Assembly (NCBI RefSeq): GCF_900103875.1
Contig: NZ_LT629705.1
Span: 5,899,001-5,963,000, forward strand
Reading direction: 5' to 3'
Origin: Pseudomonas arsenicoxydans
GTDB taxonomy: Bacteria > Pseudomonadota > Gammaproteobacteria > Pseudomonadales > Pseudomonadaceae
DNA length: 64,000 nucleotides
Below, piece by piece: positions 53,319-62,716 of this stretch; position 1 is the stretch's first letter, and each line of letters opens with the position of its first letter. The position numbers and the translations under genes are program-made. A model generated the notes under the pieces. That model did no database searches and was not told the origin of the DNA. It saw only the letters and a list, made by a program, of their open reading frames with translations.

Positions 53319-53731
53319 AGTTGTGTCTGGAGCCACCGAAAACCGATTCAAAACACAACATGTAGTGAAAAACCGCTTTTTTTGGCTATTTTTTGAACAA
53401 AAAATTTGTTCACCAAAATTTATGAAAAAAAATCTGCACCCGCGATATCCAGCCAAAGCCCTGTAAACCCTCGCTCCGACCGAAAAACCCGCCTTCTCGA
53501 CCGCTCCATGCGCGGATTCGCCCCACCACGGCCGCAAAAATTTCCCTATAATGCCGCCTTAAACGGGCCTGCAATATTCCCTTACAGGGATAACAGCCAG
53601 TCTGAAGCCCACGCCGAAGTCCTCACCGATTTCTGCGCCCCTCAGAGGCTCTCGGAACCCCGTACAAATTTATGTTTATTTGCCTGCGTGTACCGCTGCA
53701 AAAAACGCTATCCAACGCGGCCAGTAAGGTC
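53319..53731. other. AT-rich upstream region of nrdB
   Basis: A frame of 156 codons (53406-53876) overlaps nrdB and is not supported. A CCCTATAATGCC block near 53544 could be a -10 element. Clear NrdR-box pairs were not found. Confidence 0.45.
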
Positions 53732-53764
53732 GTGTGAAAAACCAACCATTCAGTTTTCACACGG
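53732..53764 (+). promoter_or_regulatory. 10-bp perfect hairpin in the nrdB leader
   Basis: CGTGTGAAAA (53732-53741) and TTTTCACACG (53755-53764) are separated by 13 bases, ending 32 bp before the nrdB start. It could be an operator or a leader stem-loop. Confidence 0.6.
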
Positions 53765-53796
53765 GCATCTGGCCCTCACGCAGGAGACGACACGTC

Positions 53797-55047
53797 ATGC
53801 TGAGCTGGGACGAATTCGACAAAGAAGACAGCGGCGAGACCGTGGTAAAAGGCGCCAACGCCGGCCACGCGACTGAAGCCAACATGGACCGACTCGACAC
53901 CGCTGGTGGTGTCGCCGCTCAAGAAGCTCGCGCCGTAACCGCGACCGACTCTGCCGCTATCGCCCGTGCCAAAGCTGCCCTGGACAACCTCGACATCGCC
54001 GAAGGCCTCGCCGAACTCGAAGGCGCCTCCGCCCGTGTTGCCGTCGACGAAAAGCGCATGATCAACTGCCGCGCCGACCTCAACCAACTCGTGCCATTCA
54101 AGTACGACTGGGCCTGGCAGAAGTATCTGGACGGTTGCGCAAACCACTGGATGCCGCAAGAAGTCAACATGACCGCCGACATCGCCCTCTGGAAAGACCC
54201 GGAAGGCCTGACCGACGACGAGCGCCGCATCGTCATGCGCAACCTCGGCTTCTTCTCCACCGCCGACTCCCTGGTTGCCAACAACCTGGTCCTGGCCGTG
54301 TACCGCCTGATCACCAACCCGGAATGCCGCCAGTACATCCTGCGCCAGGCTTTCGAGGAAGCGATCCACACCCACGCCTACCAGTACTGCATCGAATCGC
54401 TGGCCATGGATGAAGGCGAGATCTTCAACATGTACCACGAGATCCCATCGGTCGCGAAAAAAGCCACCTGGGGCCTCAAATACACCCGTTCGATCTCCGA
54501 TCCGAAGTTCGAAACCGGCACCGTCGAAACCGATAAAGAGCTGCTGCGCAACCTGATCGCCTACTACTGCGTCCTGGAAGGCATCTTCTTCTACTGCGGC
54601 TTCACCCAGATCCTCTCCATGGGCCGCCGCAACAAAATGACCGGCGTCGCCGAGCAGTTCCAGTACATCCTGCGCGACGAATCCATGCACCTGAACTTCG
54701 GCATCGATGTGATCAACCAGATCAAAATCGAAAACCCACACCTGTGGGATGCCGAGATGAAGGAAGAAGCTTCGCAGATGATTCTGCAAGGCACTCAGCT
54801 GGAAATCGAATACGCGCGTGACACCATGCCTCGCGGCGTGTTGGGCATGAACGCGGCGATGATGGAGGACTACCTGAAGTTCATCGCTAACCGTCGTTTG
54901 TCGCAGATTGGTTTGAAGGAAGAGTATCCAGGGACGACTAACCCGTTCCCTTGGATGAGCGAGATTATGGACTTGAAGAAAGAGAAGAATTTCTTTGAGA
55001 CTCGGGTTATTGAGTATCAGACTGGTGGGGCGTTGAGCTGGGATTGA
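53797..55047 (+). CDS. nrdB: Class Ia ribonucleotide reductase beta subunit NrdB
   Basis: The ATG at 53797 follows GGAGA, giving 416 residues, the long Pseudomonas form with an extra N-terminal segment. Diiron ligands are visible as conserved Glu/Asp/His in [25 protein letters not shown] and [12 protein letters not shown]; a tyrosine for the radical is expected in the AYQYC helix. It pairs with NrdA to reduce ribonucleoside diphosphates. nrdA is not in this window. Confidence 0.96.
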   Translation: MLSWDEFDKEDSGETVVKGANAGHATEANMDRLDTAGGVAAQEARAVTATDSAAIARAKAALDNLDIAEGLAELEGASARVAVDEKRMINCRADLNQLVPFKYDWAWQKYLDGCANHWMPQEVNMTADIALWKDPEGLTDDERRIVMRNLGFFSTADSLVANNLVLAVYRLITNPECRQYILRQAFEEAIHTHAYQYCIESLAMDEGEIFNMYHEIPSVAKKATWGLKYTRSISDPKFETGTVETDKELLRNLIAYYCVLEGIFFYCGFTQILSMGRRNKMTGVAEQFQYILRDESMHLNFGIDVINQIKIENPHLWDAEMKEEASQMILQGTQLEIEYARDTMPRGVLGMNAAMMEDYLKFIANRRLSQIGLKEEYPGTTNPFPWMSEIMDLKKEKNFFETRVIEYQTGGALSWD

Positions 55048-55062
55048 TTCAAAGCTGAAATA

Positions 55063-55089
55063 AAAAGCCCTGGATACAGGGCTTTTTAT
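55063..55089. terminator. nrdB terminator
   Basis: Stem AAAAAGCCCTG/CAGGGCTTTTT with a GATA loop, 15 bp after the nrdB stop. DNA beyond it is visibly AT-richer (defence island). Confidence 0.88.
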
Positions 55090-55180
55090 TTATAAAAATA
55101 ATCTTCATTTCAACTCTACGGCACTTAAAACCGGAGAAGTTTTTTCAGGAGACTTATAAGCACACCCCAAAATATATGCG

Positions 55181-57265
55181 CTACAGCGCTAAATATCCAA
55201 ACTCTATTAACTTGTTTCTAACTTTCCAAATTTCGATACACTGCTTTTCAGTAGGTAATTTTTTAGGAATTAATGTAGCACCACGCAACAAGCTGATTTG
55301 CTTAGGGCTGAGCTTATCTTTTTTTACACCCCAGTTAAGCATTCTGCTCCATTCAATGCCTGGCACATCAACTACCAACATCTGAATTTCTATACCATCA
55401 TCTAGTTTTTGAGTAACCTTGGAACTCTCGGATGCCTCATGAACACCTTTTAAATCTTGTAAAGTTTGGATAAAACCAGTACTTAACGTCACTTTACAAT
55501 CCCGAACCTGCTCCCAACAAGCCTGCATTTTCGCCCATTCAGTGACGTTATCTTTAGGACGATCAGGATCTGTCAGCACTTGGAAGACATACTTTGCAAT
55601 GATCGCTATCTGGTCCGACAGAACCTCATCAATACGCTGCCGATCCCAAATGCTACGCAAATTCAATTGCTTACCAAGCTGCTCTTCGGCGATTAGATTG
55701 TGCAGTTTCGCTATCGAGTAAGTTACGATGTTGGCACGATACCCCCCTTGATACCACTCTTGCTGAGTTACAATTGACTCAGTGCTACGAAAGATAATAG
55801 CCAAAGCTACAAGAGAACGAAAATACTCCTCAGTGTAAATTCTTCCATCTGTGGCCCAAGATTTTGAAATAGTGTCAGCAAAGAACATGAAATTTTTCTG
55901 TGCACCCATGCTCACTTTGTGGGGCTGTTCCTTCCATGTATTCTCATATTTAGCGACATCAGTTTTGGTAAATAACTGACTCCTCGGATTTTGCAATTGA
56001 AACTGAGTCTTCTGAGAAGCTGAAAGCTTAGCCTGCTCATTAACATACTGCCCTCGAGCACGCTCGTAAAACCAATGAGTACCGTGTTGTGCACCACCAA
56101 CTGGGGATGTGAATAACCTACGTGAAAAATCTTCCAGCCGAACGTGAAAGGGATGATTTGAAAAGAAATCTGCGTCACTAACTTTATTTTGACTGTTGGC
56201 AAATCGAGCTATCTCAGGTGTTAATGTTCCCGCTCTTTCCGGCGGCAGAACAGACAACTTCATTTGAACCATTACTTTCGATAGATCAGCCACATCTTTT
56301 TTACCGCTACCGCCCCGCTTCGCAAGTGCTAGAGAAGCAGTGGTTTGACCGCCGTTTACGATTTGCAAATTCGTAGCACTCTGTATACGCAAGCTTCCAC
56401 TATCTGAACACAAAACAATGTTTTCGGCCGTTGCAGCTATACCATTATTAAAAGCGAAGAACATTTCTGGTTGAGTGCGAATGGTGTTTTGAATGGCGGA
56501 GTTAACTTTACCTTTAGCACTGAGAAACGTCCGAACGTTGCCCTCTAAAAGCCTGCTACCATACTTTTCATAAATATCAGCTAAAGAATCGCCTGGTATC
56601 ATGCAAAGATAAGCTTTGTATTCTCCCTCAGAATGCGCTGCTGCGAGGCAAGGTAACCCCCTTCCCTCGACCTCTGAAAAATCAACAGTTAACTCATCAC
56701 GTCCGGTCGCAGAGACATAAGCGGAATGGAAACGACCTATATCCCAGATGTGCAACTCTACGGCGGTGCCATTGATATCTTGCTCCAACCAATCTTTAGT
56801 TCTGGTTTTTAGCAAACCGTCACTAATTAAATAAAATCGATACTTGGATATCTTTGAATGCCAATCCATCAAGTCGCTGGCAAGGCCATAGCCAGGTTGG
56901 CTTTCATCCACACTACCATCTGTCAACGTGCCATCAAGGGACTCTTCCAAGAAGGCTCGAAGCATGCCAAATGTTTTCTGAACATCTGACGTGTTAAATG
57001 TCGAGATCTCGTCTTCATTGAAAAACTCGCAAACCATTAAAGATAGTGAATTATCAGCATCGTCGAATGAATATCCATCTACAAGAAGCTTCCTTCTTTT
57101 AGCGAGGCCTTCAAAGCGACATACTTCAAAACCTAGTAGTTCTTCGGCACCTGTCAGCAGTTCCCCACATTCTTCAACAAAGCTAGCCCTTACAAAGTCC
57201 CTAGAAGACTCCGCTCGTGCGCGAACCGTCTCAATTAAGTCTCGGTGATAATCGATCAGCTCCAT
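55181..57265 (-). CDS. AIPR family protein
   Basis: This 694-residue protein has the AIPR (abortive infection phage resistance) core: PEMFFAFNNGIAATAE, LQIVNGGQTTASLA and IARFANSQNKVSDADFFSN. The start ATG at 57265 has GAGGGG upstream. It is the last gene of a four-gene operon, 19 bp after the PD-(D/E)XK gene. AIPR is linked to phage defence, but the biochemistry in this setting is not clear. Nucleic-acid sensing or cleavage is inferred. Confidence 0.9.
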   Translation of the reverse strand: MELIDYHRDLIETVRARAESSRDFVRASFVEECGELLTGAEELLGFEVCRFEGLAKRRKLLVDGYSFDDADNSLSLMVCEFFNEDEISTFNTSDVQKTFGMLRAFLEESLDGTLTDGSVDESQPGYGLASDLMDWHSKISKYRFYLISDGLLKTRTKDWLEQDINGTAVELHIWDIGRFHSAYVSATGRDELTVDFSEVEGRGLPCLAAAHSEGEYKAYLCMIPGDSLADIYEKYGSRLLEGNVRTFLSAKGKVNSAIQNTIRTQPEMFFAFNNGIAATAENIVLCSDSGSLRIQSATNLQIVNGGQTTASLALAKRGGSGKKDVADLSKVMVQMKLSVLPPERAGTLTPEIARFANSQNKVSDADFFSNHPFHVRLEDFSRRLFTSPVGGAQHGTHWFYERARGQYVNEQAKLSASQKTQFQLQNPRSQLFTKTDVAKYENTWKEQPHKVSMGAQKNFMFFADTISKSWATDGRIYTEEYFRSLVALAIIFRSTESIVTQQEWYQGGYRANIVTYSIAKLHNLIAEEQLGKQLNLRSIWDRQRIDEVLSDQIAIIAKYVFQVLTDPDRPKDNVTEWAKMQACWEQVRDCKVTLSTGFIQTLQDLKGVHEASESSKVTQKLDDGIEIQMLVVDVPGIEWSRMLNWGVKKDKLSPKQISLLRGATLIPKKLPTEKQCIEIWKVRNKLIEFGYLAL

Positions 57266-57284
57266 TACATCCCCTCACCAGTAA

Positions 57285-58220
57285 TCAAGAAATTTTAAAA
57301 ATCTCACATTCTGCCAAATTCAGGTCGTACTTGACCCTACTGACACCAACTGGCAAACAATTAGGAGTAATACAAGGAAACCCTACGTGCACACCAAAAA
57401 TAGCGACGTTACGAACGGCCAAATTCAACGCATCATATTCAGGTCTAAAAATATAACCCGCCTTAAACAATAAATTATCAAACAGCAATCTTGCTGCATA
57501 ATTAGTTTTCAATAAATCCTGAATTCCCCCAACCATAGAGTTCAAGGTAAATGCACCTTGCGAATCAACAGCGCAATTTCCAAGTTCTATCACAACCAAA
57601 TCGACCGAACGAAGTTTAGTATCCAACTGTGTTTCTGAGGATATTTTTATAATGTCACAACCAGGCCTTATGGTCTTGATCTCCCAAGCATGACTCTCGG
57701 CTTGGAAGTCCTGATCAGCTCGACTCGGTCCGACCCACGCGCTTACCGCAGCTAACTCCCCAATTGACTCAACCAATGTTCGTAAATATAACAACTCTCC
57801 ACACAACCCACGAATTTGGTTCTCCGAGAGCAGTCCCAAATCCCCTAACTCAAACAGCTGCCTCCAGCTTGCCAATCGGCTAATTACAAACACAAATGAA
57901 TCGAGTAAATTTAAATTGGACCGTGAAGACTCTATGAGGTCTTCACAAAACAGAGAAAACAGTTCTAATAGCCTAACGTCGTCAAGAATTAAAAATAATG
58001 ACCATCGGCCATCTTCCCGCTCAGAAGACTTTACTAACACAGCTCTCATATCACTTTGTACTGCTGGCTCCGACGGGCAAATCAACAAGAGCGCTCTACG
58101 CCCATCACTATCAATGCCGACATAAAAATCCAATACATGCGTAGTGTCGAATCGCCTAAACCCAACACCCGCTTTATCTGACTTTATAGAATCCCACAGA
58201 GACTCAATCTTAATCGACAT
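57285..58220 (-). CDS. PD-(D/E)XK motif protein (DUF4420-like), putative nuclease
   Basis: The start was placed at MSIKIESLWDSI (58220), giving 311 residues; the upstream extension runs into the Z1 gene. Motifs GLCGELLYL, then DQDFQAESHAWEIKT, give the Asp ... Glu-x-Lys nuclease core. The protein probably cuts DNA as the restriction subunit of this system. It overlaps the Z1 gene by 11 bp, which suggests translational coupling. Confidence 0.85.
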   Translation of the reverse strand: MSIKIESLWDSIKSDKAGVGFRRFDTTHVLDFYVGIDSDGRRALLLICPSEPAVQSDMRAVLVKSSEREDGRWSLFLILDDVRLLELFSLFCEDLIESSRSNLNLLDSFVFVISRLASWRQLFELGDLGLLSENQIRGLCGELLYLRTLVESIGELAAVSAWVGPSRADQDFQAESHAWEIKTIRPGCDIIKISSETQLDTKLRSVDLVVIELGNCAVDSQGAFTLNSMVGGIQDLLKTNYAARLLFDNLLFKAGYIFRPEYDALNLAVRNVAIFGVHVGFPCITPNCLPVGVSRVKYDLNLAECEIFKIS

Positions 58221-60939
58221 CTTCATCATCCTCATCGATAGCATCGGAGCCAGATGCCTGCCCGGACAATATATTTCTAAGTTCAACCAAATTAATACGA
58301 TAAGAAATACGGTGAGTAGCCCCACTAAGAGCTGGAAAACTTAATCCAATTGCGACCAATGACTCACATTCGGAAGGAAGCTCATATTTATCTCCGGCAA
58401 TAGAAGGCTCTATAAAGTGAATCAGAAGAAGTGGCGAGGGTCTAATCTCTGTATAGGATTTTCCCGGCACAGTTATCTTATTATCATTCGAAGCATTAGC
58501 CCAAAATTTTTCCTTGGCACTTTTTATTTCGTTTTCGGTTAACCCGATAGTCTCATCGGCAGACGAGCCAACACGCAGTTTTCTCCCGTTTACCAATAGA
58601 GAACGAGTATCGTCCTCTAGTAATATAGTACGCTCGCGCTGGATCACACTTAACCCTGGAGCTATCGTTAAAGCTGCCCCCCTTCCACTAGGAACACCAA
58701 CATCCCAATAAGCCAGCTTCGAATCTGAAGATCGCTCGATAAACTCAGCCAAGCTAGAGGTTTGCAGCTTGATGCTCAACGGGTGGCTCACAAATAGCCT
58801 AAGAAATTCGATAATTATTTTTTTCGGGACTTTATTCCAAACTGGAAATCCATATGAGGGATTACGAGTTATATCAGTCGCTAACAGCTTACGAAGCAAG
58901 TCCTTCGCAGATTTATAATTAGCTAGTAGGACATGAGCATCTTTCAACAATCTAGCGGACTCGAGGCTCTCCTGTGTTATTGAAATAGTTTCTACAATCT
59001 CATCAGAATCCCGCATCTTATTTCGCGCAGTAATCATTAACGATTCCGGGTGCGATCTAACACGCAACCCGAAATCGATTGGCTTTAGTCTCGATACTTG
59101 CATACGCCTAACTTCATCCCGAAGTTCGTCAGTAGCCGCTGAAATATGCGAATACCAATCTGCGGTTTCATTCGACATCCATATTTTACAAAGATCTTCA
59201 TATCCGACTCGATAACCGAACCAACGCCCCATTTGAAGCAAGGCATCGTACATTTGTGTTCCACGGTAGAAATAACTCACGCACAGGCCTTCCAAAGTCA
59301 ACCCACGCGCAAGGCTGTTCCCCCCAACAGCAACAACGCGAAGGCCGTGCTCTTTATAGGCCGTGTAATCCAAACTAGCAGGTCCACTCTTTTGGTTTAC
59401 TGCAGACACTTGAATTGGAAGAGCCGCGGCCGCAAGCACGTACTGCAACTCCGACCATTCAATGCCCAAGTTCGAATAGAATTTTTCAAAGGTATTAAAT
59501 AACTCGCGAATTGAGTTATTCCGCATCGCATCCGTGATCGAAAGAGAAGCATAATTTTGAATATCTCCTTGGATCACTCGCAGTTCGTGGTCTAGTGCAT
59601 CTCTAATTTGATTTTGAATTAATGTAAAATGACTGACATTGACAAGCATGGATCGGTGCTTCGGCATCTGAGACCGAAGATCCATTATAGCATTGACAAT
59701 TATAAAACATCGAAGAGCATCAAGCATAGAACTAGGCAGTCCCGATATAAAACTATCGGACTTCTGCCCTTTTGGAAAAAACTCTTCAGCATCATTTATC
59801 TCTTCAAGACAATTTAAAGATGCACCTTCACCAAAAATCCTTCGCGCCCCCACATAGTTTGTAGGAGCATCCAGAGCATAGATAAAGTCCCGTGGAAATA
59901 GATCATCACCTTCCATGTCACTGGTAGTGTCAGGATTTATGAACACGTTTGCAAAGGGGGTAGCGGTGAATCCAACATAACTTGATCGAGGAAAAACTTT
60001 AAGAAGCCCCCTAATCCCCGCGTTGATCGCAGTCGCTTTTTTGGGGTTTGTATTAATCGAGGCATTGTCTGCCTCGTCATCTATCAGTAGAAGCGGTATA
60101 TCTATACTATCAGCGGAACCTGCGTTAAAGTTTATTAGCCATGTAGCGAGATTCTCAAGTATTCGTTTATTTTTCTTAACTACTAGTAGAACTGGCTCTT
60201 TATAGTCTTTTAATTTGAACCCTAACTGATTTACTGTGTCAGCTTTAAAATCACCCACGGTTGAGGTGAAAACTCCAGCAGACCGAGTAGCGTCAATCAA
60301 GCCGACACCGATTTCTTTTCGATGTCGTTTACGATTATTAACAACTCCTGAGCTGTCCAATCCTACAAATCCTGCATCAAGACGTTCCTGAGTTTGTCGA
60401 CGCAGACTTTCTAGTGTTCCAGTAAGCAATATTACTAACTTATATCCTGAGTCTGCTGCCTTGCAGATGAGTCCAGTATAATTTGACGTCTTCCCTGACT
60501 GAACATCCCCCATGACCAAACCTCGCCTCGGCCAACCCGAACGACCATGCGGATCGCCCATCAGGTCTAATATTTCGTCTGTCACTTTGTCTAGCGAATT
60601 CACAACCTTAGGACCCCACCCCTGTTTCAAAAGGTCGGTTTGATACCTGCTCCAATAAAAAGGTTCGATTTCCGCTTTTCGCGCTCTCAACCAAGGATTG
60701 TGTTCATCATATACGCAATTACCCACCCCCATATCTAAAGTTAAAGATAAATGGAGGCGCTTTATAACTTCTTGAAACTCCGCATCGGTTACCGAGTAGT
60801 TAGGTATTTTCCTCAACATCCCCGCCAAATCTAGTATTTCTGACTCGGTAGGAATACCATCAACAGTCAAAGTCGTAATAACACCCAGTTCGAGGCGTCT
60901 TGCATTGCTCGATATAACATTTTTCGAATGAGCATTCAA
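58210..60939 (-). CDS. Z1 domain-containing helicase-like ATPase
   Basis: This 909-residue protein has Walker A GDVQSGKTSNYTG (near residue 148), a DEAD-like Walker B in LLLIDDEADNASIN, and the SF2-like Z1 block VAVGGNSLARGLTLEGL followed by QMGRWFGYRVGYEDL. Z1 proteins couple to MutL/MORC-type ATPases and nucleases in predicted restriction systems. The start overlaps the upstream ATPase by 4 bp (ATGA). Confidence 0.92.
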   Translation of the reverse strand: MNAHSKNVISSNARRLELGVITTLTVDGIPTESEILDLAGMLRKIPNYSVTDAEFQEVIKRLHLSLTLDMGVGNCVYDEHNPWLRARKAEIEPFYWSRYQTDLLKQGWGPKVVNSLDKVTDEILDLMGDPHGRSGWPRRGLVMGDVQSGKTSNYTGLICKAADSGYKLVILLTGTLESLRRQTQERLDAGFVGLDSSGVVNNRKRHRKEIGVGLIDATRSAGVFTSTVGDFKADTVNQLGFKLKDYKEPVLLVVKKNKRILENLATWLINFNAGSADSIDIPLLLIDDEADNASINTNPKKATAINAGIRGLLKVFPRSSYVGFTATPFANVFINPDTTSDMEGDDLFPRDFIYALDAPTNYVGARRIFGEGASLNCLEEINDAEEFFPKGQKSDSFISGLPSSMLDALRCFIIVNAIMDLRSQMPKHRSMLVNVSHFTLIQNQIRDALDHELRVIQGDIQNYASLSITDAMRNNSIRELFNTFEKFYSNLGIEWSELQYVLAAAALPIQVSAVNQKSGPASLDYTAYKEHGLRVVAVGGNSLARGLTLEGLCVSYFYRGTQMYDALLQMGRWFGYRVGYEDLCKIWMSNETADWYSHISAATDELRDEVRRMQVSRLKPIDFGLRVRSHPESLMITARNKMRDSDEIVETISITQESLESARLLKDAHVLLANYKSAKDLLRKLLATDITRNPSYGFPVWNKVPKKIIIEFLRLFVSHPLSIKLQTSSLAEFIERSSDSKLAYWDVGVPSGRGAALTIAPGLSVIQRERTILLEDDTRSLLVNGRKLRVGSSADETIGLTENEIKSAKEKFWANASNDNKITVPGKSYTEIRPSPLLLIHFIEPSIAGDKYELPSECESLVAIGLSFPALSGATHRISYRINLVELRNILSGQASGSDAIDEDDEDVD

Positions 60940-62402
60940 ATGGAAAACTCCTCAACTATATTTTTTGTAATAATGGGATGAAGGTTAAATGGCTCGAGAA
61001 GATGAAGTGTGTTTAGAAGGCTTCTTCGTGCGACCGATTCTTGGGGCATATTCGTAAACAATGAACTCGCCAACAATCTCAGTTTCTCAGCCACGGCCTC
61101 ACTATTAAAATCAGGTTTCACATCAGATGCCATTCTTGAGTACAACGCTTCAGCCGGAAATGAGCTCTCAACAACGCTCAAAATAAGATTAAATTCCGAC
61201 AACATACTTGGAGGGAGATTACTCGCATATTCTTTAATTAAGGAGTGTTCGCGATTTATTTCAAATCTAACTCCACCTCGATCGATTATCTCGTTCCATC
61301 CTGGTGACAAATCGGAGTTATCAACCTTCTTTCCACGAAATGTAATAGTCCGCCCACTGACGGAGCGAATACGTTCAATGGTGCGTTTTAAATTTAATCT
61401 TACAGCTTCAGGAGGATGGGCCGCTGATTTCTTTATATCTAGAGTCCAAAGGTGATCTAATGAATTAGGTATATCTACCCTAACCCTAGCCAACTTGCTC
61501 AGCTCATCTTTCCGAGCCAACCTAAACCACGTCCCCCAAATTATTAACCTTCGATTCCTATAAATATAAAAACCTTGAGAGTTTCTGAAACCCTCACCAC
61601 CACCGGCTTGCTGCAACTCCGTATTAGACAACTTACTAAAGTGTGGCAGTATAAAAGGCTTTACTTTAACTTTTCGCCCTTCCACAGTGAAGCTTTCTTC
61701 ATCCAAAGGTTGCGTAGACTTATGATCACTTAAAAAAGGATCTGAGATTGGAAGAGAAGCTCCATTTATATAAATACAAATTTTTGGCTTATTACCCTCC
61801 TTGGTTAAAAATCTGTGAAACACTAAAGCTAAATGTTCACGAGCATACGACATCTGGCGACCAATTGCCGCTTCTGCTGTGCCCTCTCCGGCAACAAGTT
61901 TATCGAGTTTCTGCCAGAGTACTATCGTACCAGAGGTCTGTGCTTCTAAATCCCGAAAGTGAGGTATCTCCTCATAGTCGCAGGCGTTTAACTCGAGCAT
62001 CACCCACGCTCCACGCTCTACAACTATATCCAAATCCCAACAATAGGCACTAATATGGTTATCTTTTTTTGATAGAACAGTCATGCGTCGACATTGTGAG
62101 AGCGATGAGGTTTTCAGCCCAAGTCCATAACGTCCCATATCATCAACTGCACGCTCAATAAGCGGGTTTGTACTACCGTGCCGCATAGCATTTATCAGAA
62201 TATCTGGAGACATTCCGAAACCATCATCTATTATTGCGACGTACGGGTCATCGTACGGTCTAAACTCGATTCTAATTTTTTTAGCTGAAGCCGAAATGCT
62301 GTTATCAATCAGATCTGCTAGAGCAGATTCTAGCGTGTATCCGATTGAACGCATCGACTCCATGAGCGAAGCGGCATGCGGGGGATGCTGAATCTCTCTC
62401 AT
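60936..62402 (-). CDS. GHKL (MutL/MORC/Hsp90-type) ATPase
   Basis: This 488-residue protein has the N-terminal GHKL fold: ADLIDNSISASA (Bergerat N box, with Asp where the canonical catalytic Glu stands), IIDDGFGMS and GRYGLGLKTSSLS. A transducer-like second domain follows. ATP-driven dimer closure could clamp DNA and license the Z1/nuclease partners. It is the first gene of the operon, preceded by 314 bp with a terminator from the methyltransferase gene. Confidence 0.9.
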   Translation of the reverse strand: MREIQHPPHAASLMESMRSIGYTLESALADLIDNSISASAKKIRIEFRPYDDPYVAIIDDGFGMSPDILINAMRHGSTNPLIERAVDDMGRYGLGLKTSSLSQCRRMTVLSKKDNHISAYCWDLDIVVERGAWVMLELNACDYEEIPHFRDLEAQTSGTIVLWQKLDKLVAGEGTAEAAIGRQMSYAREHLALVFHRFLTKEGNKPKICIYINGASLPISDPFLSDHKSTQPLDEESFTVEGRKVKVKPFILPHFSKLSNTELQQAGGGEGFRNSQGFYIYRNRRLIIWGTWFRLARKDELSKLARVRVDIPNSLDHLWTLDIKKSAAHPPEAVRLNLKRTIERIRSVSGRTITFRGKKVDNSDLSPGWNEIIDRGGVRFEINREHSLIKEYASNLPPSMLSEFNLILSVVESSFPAEALYSRMASDVKPDFNSEAVAEKLRLLASSLFTNMPQESVARRSLLNTLHLLEPFNLHPIITKNIVEEFSI

Positions 62403-62654
62403 GACACTGTTACCGTTGCCTTCGACTTGGACAATGCTACTACGCCTTCCAACATTCCTTGTCTCCTAGCTCTTTAAGATCAAAGACTTAAAATAAATTT
62501 TGTCCAAAAAACTCTTCTGAAAAGCCCCATACTCCGGATCTTCAGGAGCAGATAGACGCCTTCAATGCCATGCCTTCGCCATCATTCTTTTCACAAAAAT
62601 GTTTCCAACGCAAGTAAAGACAAACGACCACATGGAATTCTCATGAAATCAAAC
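62403..62654. other. Intergenic region upstream of the ATPase-Z1-PD-AIPR operon
   Basis: This region must carry the operon promoter. It is AT-rich; no clear -10/-35 pair or operator was picked out, and no controller-like (C protein) gene was found. Confidence 0.45.
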
Positions 62655-62692
62655 AAAAAAAGGCCTCGCATTTTGACAAAAACGCGAGGCCA
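62655..62692 (-). terminator. Terminator of the DNA methyltransferase gene
   Basis: Stem GGCCTCGC/GCGAGGCC with a 14-base loop and an A-run on the left reads as a T-run on the minus strand, 25 bp after the methyltransferase stop. The methyltransferase is therefore probably transcribed apart from the ATPase operon. Confidence 0.85.
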
Positions 62693-62716
62693 ACCGGACG
62701 ATTAGCTGCAGTCGTT

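Noticed and set aside
53406..53876. 156-codon frame overlapping the nrdB start
   Set aside because: It overlaps the nrdB leader and coding start in another frame and is basic and low-complexity.
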